NCBI GenBank assembly: GCA_004297225.1
Contig: SCUI01000007.1
Location: 1 to 64,000 of the forward strand
Length of the DNA: 64,000 nt
Direction: 5' to 3'
Origin: Lysobacteraceae bacterium
GTDB taxonomy: Bacteria; Pseudomonadota; Gammaproteobacteria; Xanthomonadales; Xanthomonadaceae
Shown piece after piece: positions 28,165 to 35,818 of the stretch. The position numbers and the translations under genes were made by a program. The notes below the pieces were generated by a model that did not search any database, was not told where the DNA came from, and was given only the letters and a program-made list of their open reading frames with translations. Each line of letters begins with the position of its first letter. Position 1 is the stretch's first letter.

Positions 28165-28407
28165 TCAGCGGCAGCAGCTGGAGCCGTCGGCGCCGCGGCC
28201 GATGCCCATCCGCTTCATGACCATGCCCGCGGGACAGAAGCCGGTGAACGCCGACTGGAACAGGTTCAGGCCGATGAACGCGGTCATCAGCCAGAACCAC
28301 GGCGACACGAACTGGGTGAGGACGATGCTGAGCAGGATCATGACGCCGGCAAACGCCATGATGGCGCGCTCCAGCGACATGGGACGGCGGCGGGGCTGGG
28401 TGATCAT
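28165..28407 (-). CDS. DUF2892 (YgaP-type) inner-membrane protein
   Basis: 80 residues. After a short basic N-terminus, two helices (about 15-30 AIMAFAGVMILLSIVLTQF; 33-50 WFWLMTAFIGLNLFQSAF) lead into the family signature SAFTGFCPAGMVMKRMGI. The same membrane unit is fused to a rhodanese in E. coli YgaP, and stand-alone copies sit beside sulfide- and persulfide-handling genes. Two adjacent cysteines near the end (SSCCR) are notable for a protein in such an operon. The ATG overlaps the sqr stop (ATGA). Function unproven. Confidence 0.85.
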   Translation of the reverse strand: MITQPRRRPMSLERAIMAFAGVMILLSIVLTQFVSPWFWLMTAFIGLNLFQSAFTGFCPAGMVMKRMGIGRGADGSSCCR

Positions 28408-29717
28408 GGGGTGTCTCCCTTTGGTTGCTGTTGCCTGGGTTGGTCGTGCTTGAGCCGCTCGATGCCGAGCAGGCCGAGGATGTATTTCTCGTACACCGGT
28501 TCCGAGGTGCCGTGGCGCATCTTGTAGAGGAAGTACTTCTCGAACGCGACCTTGGCCACGTGCACCCACATGCCGATCTTCGTCCAGGTCACGTTGCGCG
28601 GCGGGATCTGCGGCAACGCGACGAATGCCGCGCCGGTGTCGCCCATGTCGGCCAGGCACACCGCGTTCCAAGTGCCTTCGAACGTCGCCGGCTTGCCCGC
28701 CAGTTCGGCCTGGATGTTGCGGACGATGGTGGTGACCATCGACTCGATCATGAAGCCGGTCTTGGGCGCACCGGTGGGCACGGGGGTCGCCTCCACCGGC
28801 GGGATCGCCACGCACACGCCGGCGGCGAAGATGCGCGGGTGCGTCGGGCTGCGCTGGTGCTTGTCCACGATCACGAAGCCGCGCGGGTTGCACAGCCCTT
28901 CGACCGCGGCGACCGCGTCGACGCCCTTGAACGCCGGCAGCAGCATCGCGTACTTGAACGGCACGGCGTGCTCGCGCAGCGGCTGGCCCTGCGCGTCCTG
29001 TTCCACCGCGACCACCTCGCCGGGACGCACTTCGGCGACCTTGGCGTTGACGATCCAGTGGATGTGGCGCTGGCGCAGCTCGGACTCCATCAAGCCCTTG
29101 GAGTCGCCGACGCCACCCAGGCCCATGTGCCCGATGTAGGGTTCGCTGCTGATGAAGGTCATCGGCACGCGATCGCGCAGCTTGCGCTTGCGCAGGTCGG
29201 CGTCGAGGATCATCGCGAACTCGTAGGCGGGACCGAAACAACTCGCGCCCTGCACCGCGCCGACCACGATCGGACCGGGATCCTCCAGGAACCGCTGGTA
29301 CTGGTCCCACGCATGGCGTGCATGGTCCAGCGTGCAGACCGACTGCGTGTAACCCTGCCCGGGACCGCTGCCCGGCACTTCCTCGAAGGCCAGCTTCGGC
29401 CCGGTGCACACCAGCAGGTAGTCGTAGTCCAGCACGGTGCCGTCGCCGGCGTGCACCTGCCTGGCCGAGGCGTCGATCCGGACGGCGCCCGAGCCATTGA
29501 AGCCGATGTCCTTGCGCGCCAGCGATTCGCCGGCGTCCAGGCTGGTCTGCTCCGGCGTTCGCCAACCCACCGCCAGCCAGGGATTGGAAGGCGTGAACGC
29601 AAAGCGGGGACCTTCTCCGACGACGGTCACGGCATGGCCGCGCCCCAGTGTTTCACGAAGCTCGAACGCGGCCGACATGCCGCCCAACCCTGCGCCGATC
29701 ACCACGATGTTGGCCAT
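28404..29717 (-). CDS. sqr: Sulfide:quinone oxidoreductase
   Basis: 437 residues. The protein starts MANIVVIGAGLGGMSAAFEL (FAD dinucleotide fold). Cys128 (QSVCTLDHA), Cys160 (QGASCFGPAYEFAM) and Cys354 (NAVCLADMGD) match the three catalytic cysteines known from the Acidithiobacillus ferrooxidans enzyme (128, 160, 356), and PYIGHMGLGGVGDSKGL and VCVAIPPVEATPVPTGAPKT are typical of the same group. It oxidises sulfide to persulfide or polysulfide and passes electrons to quinone at the inner membrane. The ATG at 29717 has GGGAG eight bases upstream; the ATG at 29723 is too close to it. First gene of a six-gene operon divergent from an ArsR-family regulator. Confidence 0.9.
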   Translation of the reverse strand: MANIVVIGAGLGGMSAAFELRETLGRGHAVTVVGEGPRFAFTPSNPWLAVGWRTPEQTSLDAGESLARKDIGFNGSGAVRIDASARQVHAGDGTVLDYDYLLVCTGPKLAFEEVPGSGPGQGYTQSVCTLDHARHAWDQYQRFLEDPGPIVVGAVQGASCFGPAYEFAMILDADLRKRKLRDRVPMTFISSEPYIGHMGLGGVGDSKGLMESELRQRHIHWIVNAKVAEVRPGEVVAVEQDAQGQPLREHAVPFKYAMLLPAFKGVDAVAAVEGLCNPRGFVIVDKHQRSPTHPRIFAAGVCVAIPPVEATPVPTGAPKTGFMIESMVTTIVRNIQAELAGKPATFEGTWNAVCLADMGDTGAAFVALPQIPPRNVTWTKIGMWVHVAKVAFEKYFLYKMRHGTSEPVYEKYILGLLGIERLKHDQPRQQQPKGDTP

Positions 29718-29744
29718 GGCCATTACTCCCGGTTGTGCCGTTAG

Positions 29745-29760
29745 ATTAGCTCTTCCTAAT
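29745..29760. promoter_or_regulatory. Candidate operator for the ArsR-type regulator
   Basis: ATTAG (29745-29749) and CTAAT (29756-29760) form an inverted repeat with a six-base spacer, flanked by further TTAGAT and ATTAGA copies. This makes an AT-rich island in GC-rich DNA between sqr and the regulator. ArsR-family dimers bind such AT-rich dyads, and BigR is known to bind an AT-rich palindrome. The site lies 22 bases before the sqr start, where it would overlap the sqr promoter or leader. Confidence 0.6.
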
Positions 29761-29847
29761 ATTAGATGCAACTGATAAGATGGCGTCGGGTCCATTCGGC
29801 GCCTGCCCGGGCGCCATGGCCTTGATCCGCATCAGGAAGCCGCACGA

Positions 29848-30174
29848 ATGAACATCCAACCCGAGGCGATGCGGGCGCATGCCGGCGAGGCGGCCCGCCT
29901 GCTCAAGGCGCTTGCGAACGAGAAGCGCCTGCAATTGCTGTGCCTGCTGGTAGGCGGGGAACAGAACGTGGGCGAACTGAACGCCCGCCTGGACCTCAGC
30001 CAGTCGGCGCTCTCGCAGCACCTTGCGGTGCTGCGCAACGACGGGCTGGTGCAGGCCCGCCGCGATGGCCAGGCCGTGCTGTATTCACTGGCCCCGGGGC
30101 CCGCGCACTCCGTGCTGGAGACGCTGCACGGGATCTATTGCGGCGCCGGCTCCTCCGCGCGACGCCGCCGTTAG
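29848..30174 (+). CDS. ArsR-family regulator, BigR/SqrR-like persulfide sensor
   Basis: 108 residues with a winged helix-turn-helix: EAARLLKALANEKRLQLLCL, VGELNARLDLSQSALSQHLA (recognition helix), VLRNDGLVQARRDGQAVLYS (wing). Only two cysteines are present: Cys32 in helix 2 and Cys98 in the C-terminal helix (IYCG). Their separation of 66 residues equals that of Cys41/Cys107 in SqrR and Cys42/Cys108 in BigR, which form a tetrasulfide or disulfide link on exposure to persulfides and then release DNA. It is divergent from the sqr operon with an AT-rich dyad between. Repressor role inferred from family. Confidence 0.88.
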   Translation: MNIQPEAMRAHAGEAARLLKALANEKRLQLLCLLVGGEQNVGELNARLDLSQSALSQHLAVLRNDGLVQARRDGQAVLYSLAPGPAHSVLETLHGIYCGAGSSARRRR

Positions 30175-30182
30175 CGGCCCGC

Positions 30183-30710
30183 CTAGTTCCCGACACGGCG
30201 CGAGCCGACGTCAGTGCGGCCATGGTGGCGCTCGAAGCGGAATGCATTCGCCAGTCGCACAGGCAGGCGCACGACCTCGACGTCGCCGCGGCAGTCTCCC
30301 TTCGCGCGCTTGTCGCGCTGGTCCTCGCGGAAGCGGCAGATACGCGCCGGGGTGAAGCTCCAGCTGCGCAGTGCCTCGATCACCGACTGCTCGAACGGCC
30401 GCGCGTCGACTCCATCGACGCCCGTGCAACCCGGCAGGTCGTGGATTGCGCTGACGCGGGTGACTTCGCCCTCGCTCGACAGCCAGAGTTCCGCGCAGGC
30501 CTCGAGCGGCGGCACATCGGCGTCGATGATGCCCTCGGGGAATGCCGGCAACGGTGCTTCCAGCTCCATCGGCATCACGAACAGGTCGAGTTCCGCCATC
30601 TCGTATTGCGCGGTGCCCGGCTGCAGCAGCATGCGGTGGTCAACTCGCTCCACGCTGTTCGCGCATCCGGCGAGCATGATCAGCATGCACGCCAGCCAGG
30701 CCAGCTTCAT
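30183..30710 (-). CDS. Lipoprotein with divergent TonB-C-like domain
   Basis: 175 residues. MKLAWLACMLIMLAGC is a lipoprotein signal with the Cys at 16. The mature part has PPLEACAELWLSSEGEVTRV, a short cysteine-containing loop, and VIEALRSWSFTPARICRF, matching the strand, spacer and W-x-F/P pattern of a TonB C-terminal domain. Five cysteines in the mature protein suggest disulfides. The start overlaps the stop of the M56/TonB gene (ATGA), so it is the third gene of the blaI-type operon. Its C-terminal RTDVGSRRVGN tail is unstructured-looking. Function unknown. Confidence 0.75.
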   Translation of the reverse strand: MKLAWLACMLIMLAGCANSVERVDHRMLLQPGTAQYEMAELDLFVMPMELEAPLPAFPEGIIDADVPPLEACAELWLSSEGEVTRVSAIHDLPGCTGVDGVDARPFEQSVIEALRSWSFTPARICRFREDQRDKRAKGDCRGDVEVVRLPVRLANAFRFERHHGRTDVGSRRVGN

Positions 30711-32053
30711 TGGCGAAGCTTGCCGCAATAGATGACGTCGCTGGCGATATTTCCTTTCATCACGTCGCAGCGGATTTCTTTCAGGTCCATCGCCGCCATG
30801 TCCACCCTGACCCAGTCGTATGCGGCGGGATCAGGGGCCGTTCGGGCCGGGACCTTCATCGGCCCAGCGTCCGCACCTTCCTTCGAGTCGAGCTTGAATT
30901 CGATCGGCACGCGCACCTTGCCGGCCACGGGCTTGCCGTCCTTGATCGCGGGGTTGAACTTCCACGCCTGCACCGCATCGAGGGCGGCCTGCTCGAACAC
31001 GCCCTTGGGCTCGGCGCGCTCGACGACCGCGCCGGCCACGCTGCCGTCGGCCGCGACATCCACTCGCAGCACGACCAACCCTTCAAGGTTGTGCTCGAAG
31101 GCATAGCCAGGGTATTTCGGCGGCGGCGTGGACACACTCCCGACGTCCTCCTTCGCGCCCGGTTCCGCGTTGTGCCGCGGCTGGACCGCCCACGCCGCGA
31201 AGGCGACGCCGGACGCAAGGATGGCGACGCAGGCGGTGCCTGCCAGACGGCGCGCGGTGGAAGGCAGTTGTCGTCCGAGCATGGCGATTCTCTCCCTGAG
31301 CGGATGGCCGAAGCCGAAGTGGCAGCCAAGGGGCGTTCCCTGGTTGCCGAGTTGCGCGTGCAGCAAGGCTTCGCCGTAACTGCGACGCGCCCCTGGATGC
31401 TTTGCGAGGACGGTGGCGTCGCAGGCGAGTTCCTGGTCCTGGCGGAATCGCGGTGCGGCGACATGGACCAGTGGGTTGAACCAGAAAAGGCAGCGCAGCG
31501 TCGCGGCGATCGCATTGGCGTGCAGGTCGCCGCGCGCCACGTGCGCGCGTTCGTGCGCAAGCATCAGTTCGCGCTGGGCCGCTTCGTAGCGTGCCGCGAA
31601 CCCCGGCGGCACGATCACCTGTGGCGACCACAGCCCCAGCGTCGCCGGAAGGCCGTCGACCTCGCGCTCGGATTCCCGGACACCGTCGACCGGCGACGAC
31701 AGGCGGCCGAGGCTGCGGCGGAAATGGCGTTGGCGCATGGACATCCAAGCCGTGCAGGCGATGACGCCCGCAAGCCAGCAGGCCGCGACCAGCAGCCGAG
31801 GATTCATGCCGTCGGCAACGGGTTGCGCGGCCAGCACGGGCAGTGCGCGAATCAGGATTACCGGATCGGTGCCGGGCTCCGGCGCCGCGGCCGGCAACGC
31901 CACCGCGACCACCACCGCGGGCAACAATGCCCACGCTCCGTACGCCACGCGCGCGCCGAACGCCGCGCGCAACGGCCGGCGCAAGGCCAGCACCAGGAGC
32001 AATGCAACGCTGGTGGCGAAAGTCGCCTCGACCAGCAGTTCAAGGCTGTCCAT
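30707..32053 (-). CDS. M56 (BlaR1-type) membrane metallopeptidase with TonB C-terminal domain
   Basis: 448 residues. Two N-terminal helices and one near 88-105, then the zinc motif HERAH (His167, Glu168, His171) with further ligands around ARGDLHANAIA, then FRQDQELACDATVL typical of M56 peptidases. Another helix lies near 270-285 (GTACVAILASGVAFAAWAV). The periplasmic part (about 305-400) is a TonB-C module: PPPKYPGYAFEHNLEGLVVL, DGSVAGAVVERAEPKG, AVQAWKFNPAI. There is no beta-lactam sensor domain. It probably cleaves the cognate BlaI-type repressor when a periplasmic signal is sensed. It overlaps the repressor gene by 14 bases. Confidence 0.88.
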   Translation of the reverse strand: MDSLELLVEATFATSVALLLVLALRRPLRAAFGARVAYGAWALLPAVVVAVALPAAAPEPGTDPVILIRALPVLAAQPVADGMNPRLLVAACWLAGVIACTAWMSMRQRHFRRSLGRLSSPVDGVRESEREVDGLPATLGLWSPQVIVPPGFAARYEAAQRELMLAHERAHVARGDLHANAIAATLRCLFWFNPLVHVAAPRFRQDQELACDATVLAKHPGARRSYGEALLHAQLGNQGTPLGCHFGFGHPLRERIAMLGRQLPSTARRLAGTACVAILASGVAFAAWAVQPRHNAEPGAKEDVGSVSTPPPKYPGYAFEHNLEGLVVLRVDVAADGSVAGAVVERAEPKGVFEQAALDAVQAWKFNPAIKDGKPVAGKVRVPIEFKLDSKEGADAGPMKVPARTAPDPAAYDWVRVDMAAMDLKEIRCDVMKGNIASDVIYCGKLRQ

Positions 32054-32411
32054 CGTCGAGCTCCTCGAGCAGCTTGCGCAGTTCCGCGATGTCCTTGCGG
32101 CTGAGCTTGCGGTGTTTGCTGAAATGGGTGACCAGCGGGGCGACGCGCCCGTCGAACAGGCGTTCGATCAGGCCCTGGCTTTCGCCGAGCAGCCAGGCCT
32201 CGCGTTCGAGTACGGGGTGGTAGAGGTACCGGCGGCCCTCGCGGGTGGCGCGCACCGCGCCTTTGCGCAGCAGCCGGTTCAGCAGCGTCTTGACCGTGGC
32301 TTCCTGCCACTCGCGGCTACCCGACAGCGACTGGAAGACCTCCTCGGCGCCCAGCGGGCTGCGCGCCCAGAGGACTTCCATGACCGCGGATTCGGCTTCG
32401 GAGATGGGCAT
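32040..32411 (-). CDS. BlaI/MecI-family repressor
   Basis: 123 residues: winged helix PISEAESAVMEVLWARSPLG, EVFQSLSGSREWQEATVKTL and LLRKGAVRATREGRRYLYHP, followed by a helical dimerisation tail (HRKLSRKDIAELRKLLEEL). In this family the repressor binds TACA-like dyads as a dimer and is cleaved in the hinge when the membrane peptidase is activated. The adjacent M56 gene overlaps it, making a sensor-repressor pair. Two dyads lie immediately upstream of the start, fitting autoregulation. Confidence 0.92.
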   Translation of the reverse strand: MPISEAESAVMEVLWARSPLGAEEVFQSLSGSREWQEATVKTLLNRLLRKGAVRATREGRRYLYHPVLEREAWLLGESQGLIERLFDGRVAPLVTHFSKHRKLSRKDIAELRKLLEELDDGQP

Positions 32412-32416
32412 GGCTC

Positions 32417-32458
32417 GTTTACGCGTGTAATCCCATAGCCGAGATTACGCCTGTAAAC
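32417..32458. promoter_or_regulatory. Tandem operators for the BlaI-type repressor
   Basis: Two TTACnnnTGTAA boxes, TTACGCGTGTAA (32419-32430) and TTACGCCTGTAA (32445-32456), each nearly palindromic and together forming a larger dyad (GTTTAC...GTAAAC) with centres 26 bases apart. They match the known TTAC/TGTA-type operator style of BlaI/MecI proteins and begin six bases before the repressor ATG, so bound repressor would cover the promoter. Confidence 0.75.
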
Positions 32459-32484
32459 GATCCTGTCAACCCTTTCGCAACCCG

Positions 32485-33072
32485 CTATTTCGAGACGTGC
32501 GGATTGCCCGGCACGTACCAGCGCCAGGGATGGTCGATCGCCTTGCTGATGCCGATGCGCGGGCCGGACACGGGCTCGGCAGGGGGCGGAATGCCGTCAT
32601 CGAGGATGGTGTAGCCGGATTTGCCGGAGACCAGGTCGATGCCGTCCTGGCGGCGATCGATGCCGAAGGCTTGGGTCAATCGCGCCGGGCCGCTGCACAG
32701 GTCGCGGTCGCGGCGCGCCTTCGGCCGCGCCGCGTACATCAGCTCGATGCCGGCCAGCGGTTCGGCGGCGCGCAGCAGCACGCCGACACCCTCGCCCACC
32801 TCGCCGCAGGAACAGTTGGCGCACCAGTGCATGCCGTAGGTGAAGTAGACATAGAAGTGCCCGGCCTCGCCGAACATGCTGGCGTTGCGCGCGGTCATGC
32901 CGCGATAGGTGTGCGCGGCCGGATCGATCGGCCCGCAATACGCCTCGACCTCGACGATCCGCGCCTGGCGGCCGTCATCGGCGGCCAACACCTTGTTCAG
33001 CAGTTCCGGCGCGACCGTGCGCGGATCGCGCCGGTAGAACGCGCGCGGCAACCGGCTCGCGCGCCGGCTCAC
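32485..33072 (-). CDS. 3-methyladenine DNA glycosylase (Mpg/AAG family)
   Basis: 195 residues of the mammalian-type alkyladenine glycosylase family, which flips out and removes alkylated or deaminated purines. Seen: [40 protein letters not shown] with the catalytic Glu, [50 protein letters not shown] and [24 protein letters not shown] at 33072 overlaps the transketolase stop (GTGA), so the gene is translationally coupled to tkt; a TTG nearer the conserved LPRAFY is possible. Confidence 0.93.
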   Translation of the reverse strand: MSRRASRLPRAFYRRDPRTVAPELLNKVLAADDGRQARIVEVEAYCGPIDPAAHTYRGMTARNASMFGEAGHFYVYFTYGMHWCANCSCGEVGEGVGVLLRAAEPLAGIELMYAARPKARRDRDLCSGPARLTQAFGIDRRQDGIDLVSGKSGYTILDDGIPPPAEPVSGPRIGISKAIDHPWRWYVPGNPHVSK

Positions 33073-35060
33073 TGCAGCGCGTTGGCGGCTTCGACCACGT
33101 GCTGGACGGTGAAGCCGAAGTGCGGGAACAGGTCTTCCGCCGGCGCGCTTGCGCCAAACCCGTGCATGCCGATGACCGCGCCGTCGAGGCCGACGAACTT
33201 GCGCCAGTAATCGGCAATGCCGGCCTCGATAGCGACGCGCTTGCGGCAGGCATCGGGCAGCACCGACGCGCGATACGCGACGTCCTGGCGCTCGAACACC
33301 TCCACGCAGGGCATCGACACCACGCGCACGTGGTCGCCGAGCTGGCCCGCGGCCTCCATCGCCAGCCCGACCTCGGAACCGGTGGCGATCAGGATGACGC
33401 CCGGGGCGCCCTTCGAATCCTTCAGCACGTAGCCGCCGCGCGCGATCGCCTGCAGCTGCGCCTCGTCGCGCGCCTGGTGCGGCAGGTTCTGGCGCGAGAA
33501 CACCAGGCAACTGGGACCGTCGCGACGCTCGATCGCGGCCTTCCACGCCACAGCAGACTCCACCGCGTCGCACGGCCGCCAGACGTCGTTGCGCGGGATG
33601 AAGCGCAGCGCCGCAAGGTGCTCGACCGGCTGGTGGGTCGGGCCGTCCTCGCCCAGGCCGATCGAATCGTGCGTGTACACGTGGATCGCGCCCGCGCCCA
33701 TCAGCGCGCTCATGCGCACGGCGTTGCGCGCATAGTCGCTGAACACCAGGAAGGTGGCGTCATAGGGAATGAAGCAGCCGTGCAGCGCGAGACCGTTCGA
33801 GATCGCGGTCATCGCGAATTCGCGCACGCCGAAATAGATGTAGTTGGCGTCGGGATCTTCGCCGGCCACCGACTTGCTGCCCTTCCACAGGGTCAGGTTC
33901 GAATGCGCGAGGTCCGCGGAGCCGCCGACCAGCTCCGGCAGCAACGGCGCGAACGCCTCGATCGCCATCTGCGAGGCCTTGCGCGAGGCAACGGTGTGGC
34001 CGTCGGATTGCAGCTTCGCGATGAACGCGTCGGCATCAGCGACGAAACCCTCCGGCAACTCGCCGCGCGAGCGCCGCACCAGTTCATCGGCCTCGGCCGG
34101 GTAGCGCGCGGCGTAGCCGTCGAACAGCTGGCCCCACTGGTGCTCGCGCACCTTGCCGGCATTGCCGGCGCGCCAGGCCGCGCGGATGTCGTCGGGGATC
34201 TCGAACGGCCCGTGCGCCCAACCGAGCGCCTCGCGGGTGGCGGCCACCTCGTCCTTGCCCAGCGGCGCGCCGTGCGAGGACTCCTTGCCGGCCTTGTTCG
34301 GCGAACCGAAGCCGATGGTGGTGCGGCAGCACACCAGCACCGGCTTGCCCTGCGAGCGCATCGCCTCTTCGATCGCCGCCTTGATCGCGTCGGCATCGTG
34401 GCCGTCGACCTCGCGGATCACGTGCCAGCCGTAGGCCTCGAAGCGCGCCGGGGTGTCGTCGGTGAACCAGCCCTCGACATTGCCGTCGATCGAGATGTGG
34501 TTGTCGTCCCAGAACGCGACCAGCTTGTCCAGGCCCCAGGTGCCGGCCAGCGACGCCGCTTCGTGGGAGATGCCTTCCATCATGCAGCCGTCGCCCATGA
34601 ACACCCAGGTGCGATGGTCGACGACCGCGAATTCGGGGCGGTTGAAGCGCTGCGCCAGCAGCTTCTCGGCCAGCGCGAAGCCGACAGCGTTGGCGAAACC
34701 CTGCCCCAGCGGCCCGGTGGTGGTCTCCACCCCCGGAGTCATGAAGTTCTCGGGATGCCCCGGGGTCATGGAGTGCAGCTTGCGGAAGCGCTTGAGCTCC
34801 TCCAGCGGCAGCTCGTAGCCCGACAGGTGCAGCAACGCGTACTGCAGCATCGAGCCGTGGCCGTTGGACAGCACGAAACGGTCGCGGTTGAACCACTTGG
34901 GGTTGTTCGGGTTGTGCTGCAGGTAATCGTTCCACAGCACTTCGGCGATGTCGGCCATGCCCATCGGCATGCCCGGATGGCCGGATTTCGCCGCCTCCAC
35001 CGCGTCGATGGCGAGGAAACGGATGGCGTTGGCGAGGTCGCGGCGGCTTGGCGTGGGCAT
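33069..35060 (-). CDS. tkt: Transketolase
   Basis: 663 residues; TPP-dependent transfer of two-carbon units in the pentose phosphate pathway. Motifs: [64 protein letters not shown], the TPP motif [29 protein letters not shown], and the pyrimidine-domain [21 protein letters not shown]. The C-terminal domain ends [22 protein letters not shown]. The start ATG at 35060 gives the family length but no strong ribosome binding site. It lies 12 kb from gap, with an accessory-looking block between. Confidence 0.97.
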   Translation of the reverse strand: MPTPSRRDLANAIRFLAIDAVEAAKSGHPGMPMGMADIAEVLWNDYLQHNPNNPKWFNRDRFVLSNGHGSMLQYALLHLSGYELPLEELKRFRKLHSMTPGHPENFMTPGVETTTGPLGQGFANAVGFALAEKLLAQRFNRPEFAVVDHRTWVFMGDGCMMEGISHEAASLAGTWGLDKLVAFWDDNHISIDGNVEGWFTDDTPARFEAYGWHVIREVDGHDADAIKAAIEEAMRSQGKPVLVCCRTTIGFGSPNKAGKESSHGAPLGKDEVAATREALGWAHGPFEIPDDIRAAWRAGNAGKVREHQWGQLFDGYAARYPAEADELVRRSRGELPEGFVADADAFIAKLQSDGHTVASRKASQMAIEAFAPLLPELVGGSADLAHSNLTLWKGSKSVAGEDPDANYIYFGVREFAMTAISNGLALHGCFIPYDATFLVFSDYARNAVRMSALMGAGAIHVYTHDSIGLGEDGPTHQPVEHLAALRFIPRNDVWRPCDAVESAVAWKAAIERRDGPSCLVFSRQNLPHQARDEAQLQAIARGGYVLKDSKGAPGVILIATGSEVGLAMEAAGQLGDHVRVVSMPCVEVFERQDVAYRASVLPDACRKRVAIEAGIADYWRKFVGLDGAVIGMHGFGASAPAEDLFPHFGFTVQHVVEAANALQ

Positions 35061-35403
35061 GGGGATGGGGTCCGGATTCAGGCGGCACACGATGGACCGC
35101 GCGCCGACCATTGTCCCATCCACGTCCGGACCGGGGCTACCACCAGGATCCGCCTGGCGGGCAGAGGTGCCGCGGCTGCGGCATGCGCGCGAGGAGTCTT
35201 CCCCTGAAAGTACAACGCGGCGCACCGCACGATGCGCACTTGGGCAATGCGAGTGCGGATTTCCGTTGCCGCAGCCGCGGCGGAAGTAAGGCATTTCCCT
35301 CCCCGCTAGTCTTGCATTTCCGAACCCCAACAGTCAAGCGGGGCAAGACGACAAGTGTACGGACAACTCCGTACTGTCGAAGGCCCCGCCCGGATCCCCT
35401 TGC
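35061..35403. other. Intergenic region between tkt and the XRE gene
   Basis: A 343-base stretch without a supportable gene. It must contain the divergent promoters of transketolase and the XRE regulator, but I find no convincing -35/-10 pair for either. The only strong structure is the dyad at 35339-35388 listed separately. Confidence 0.6.
35339..35388. promoter_or_regulatory. Long interrupted dyad in the XRE leader
   Basis: Three nested arms pair across one centre: CGGGGC (35339-35344) with GCCCCG (35383-35388), CGACA with TGTCG, and a perfect GTACGGA/TCCGTAC core (35357-35363 and 35368-35374) around a CAAC loop. It ends 15 bases before the XRE start codon. As DNA it is a plausible autoregulatory operator; as RNA it would fold into a strong 5'-leader hairpin close to the ribosome binding site. 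Confidence 0.55.
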
Positions 35404-35778
35404 ATGAAGCGTTTCGCCGATCGCCTGCGCGAAGCGCGCGTGGCCGCGGGCTTGACCCAGGAGCAGCTCGGTTTCTCGCTGGGCATCACCAAGTCGTCGG
35501 TATCGGCCTGGGAGAACGGCCGTGAGACGCCGAGCTTCCGCATGCTTCCGGCGTTGCGGCGCGAACTGGGCCGCTCGCTCGATGAGCTGATCTGCGGCGC
35601 GGGCCCGGAGCCCAGCGCAATCAAGGAAGGCAAGCCTGCGTACGTGGCGCGGGAGGCGTCCACGGTGGCGCGCGACGAGAAGGAACGCGCCCTGTTGCTG
35701 CGTTACCGCGGCCTGCCGGCGAAGCGGCGCGCGGCATTGCTGGACCTGCTGCTACCGGATCCAGACAACGCCCGCTGA
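35404..35778 (+). CDS. XRE-family HTH transcriptional regulator
   Basis: 124 residues. The N-terminal helix-turn-helix RLREARVAAGLTQEQLGFSL, followed by ITKSSVSAWENGRETPSFRM, is a textbook Cro/C1 domain (residues about 7-61). The C-terminal half (EASTVARDEKERALLLRYRG, LPAKRRAALLDLLL) is helical and resembles the dimerisation tail of short XRE regulators. It has no recognisable ligand-binding domain. It stands alone between tkt and a convergent symporter gene. The long dyad just upstream suggests autoregulation. Target genes unknown. Confidence 0.88.
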   Translation: MKRFADRLREARVAAGLTQEQLGFSLGITKSSVSAWENGRETPSFRMLPALRRELGRSLDELICGAGPEPSAIKEGKPAYVAREASTVARDEKERALLLRYRGLPAKRRAALLDLLLPDPDNAR

Positions 35779-35818
35779 TCCTTCGCAACACGTCCTGCGC
35801 AATACGCGGACCGCGGTC

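Noticed and set aside
30707-32411. Beta-lactam resistance system
   Set aside because: BlaI and M56 homologues are present but there is no penicillin-sensor domain and no beta-lactamase gene; it is better described as a TonB-linked variant.
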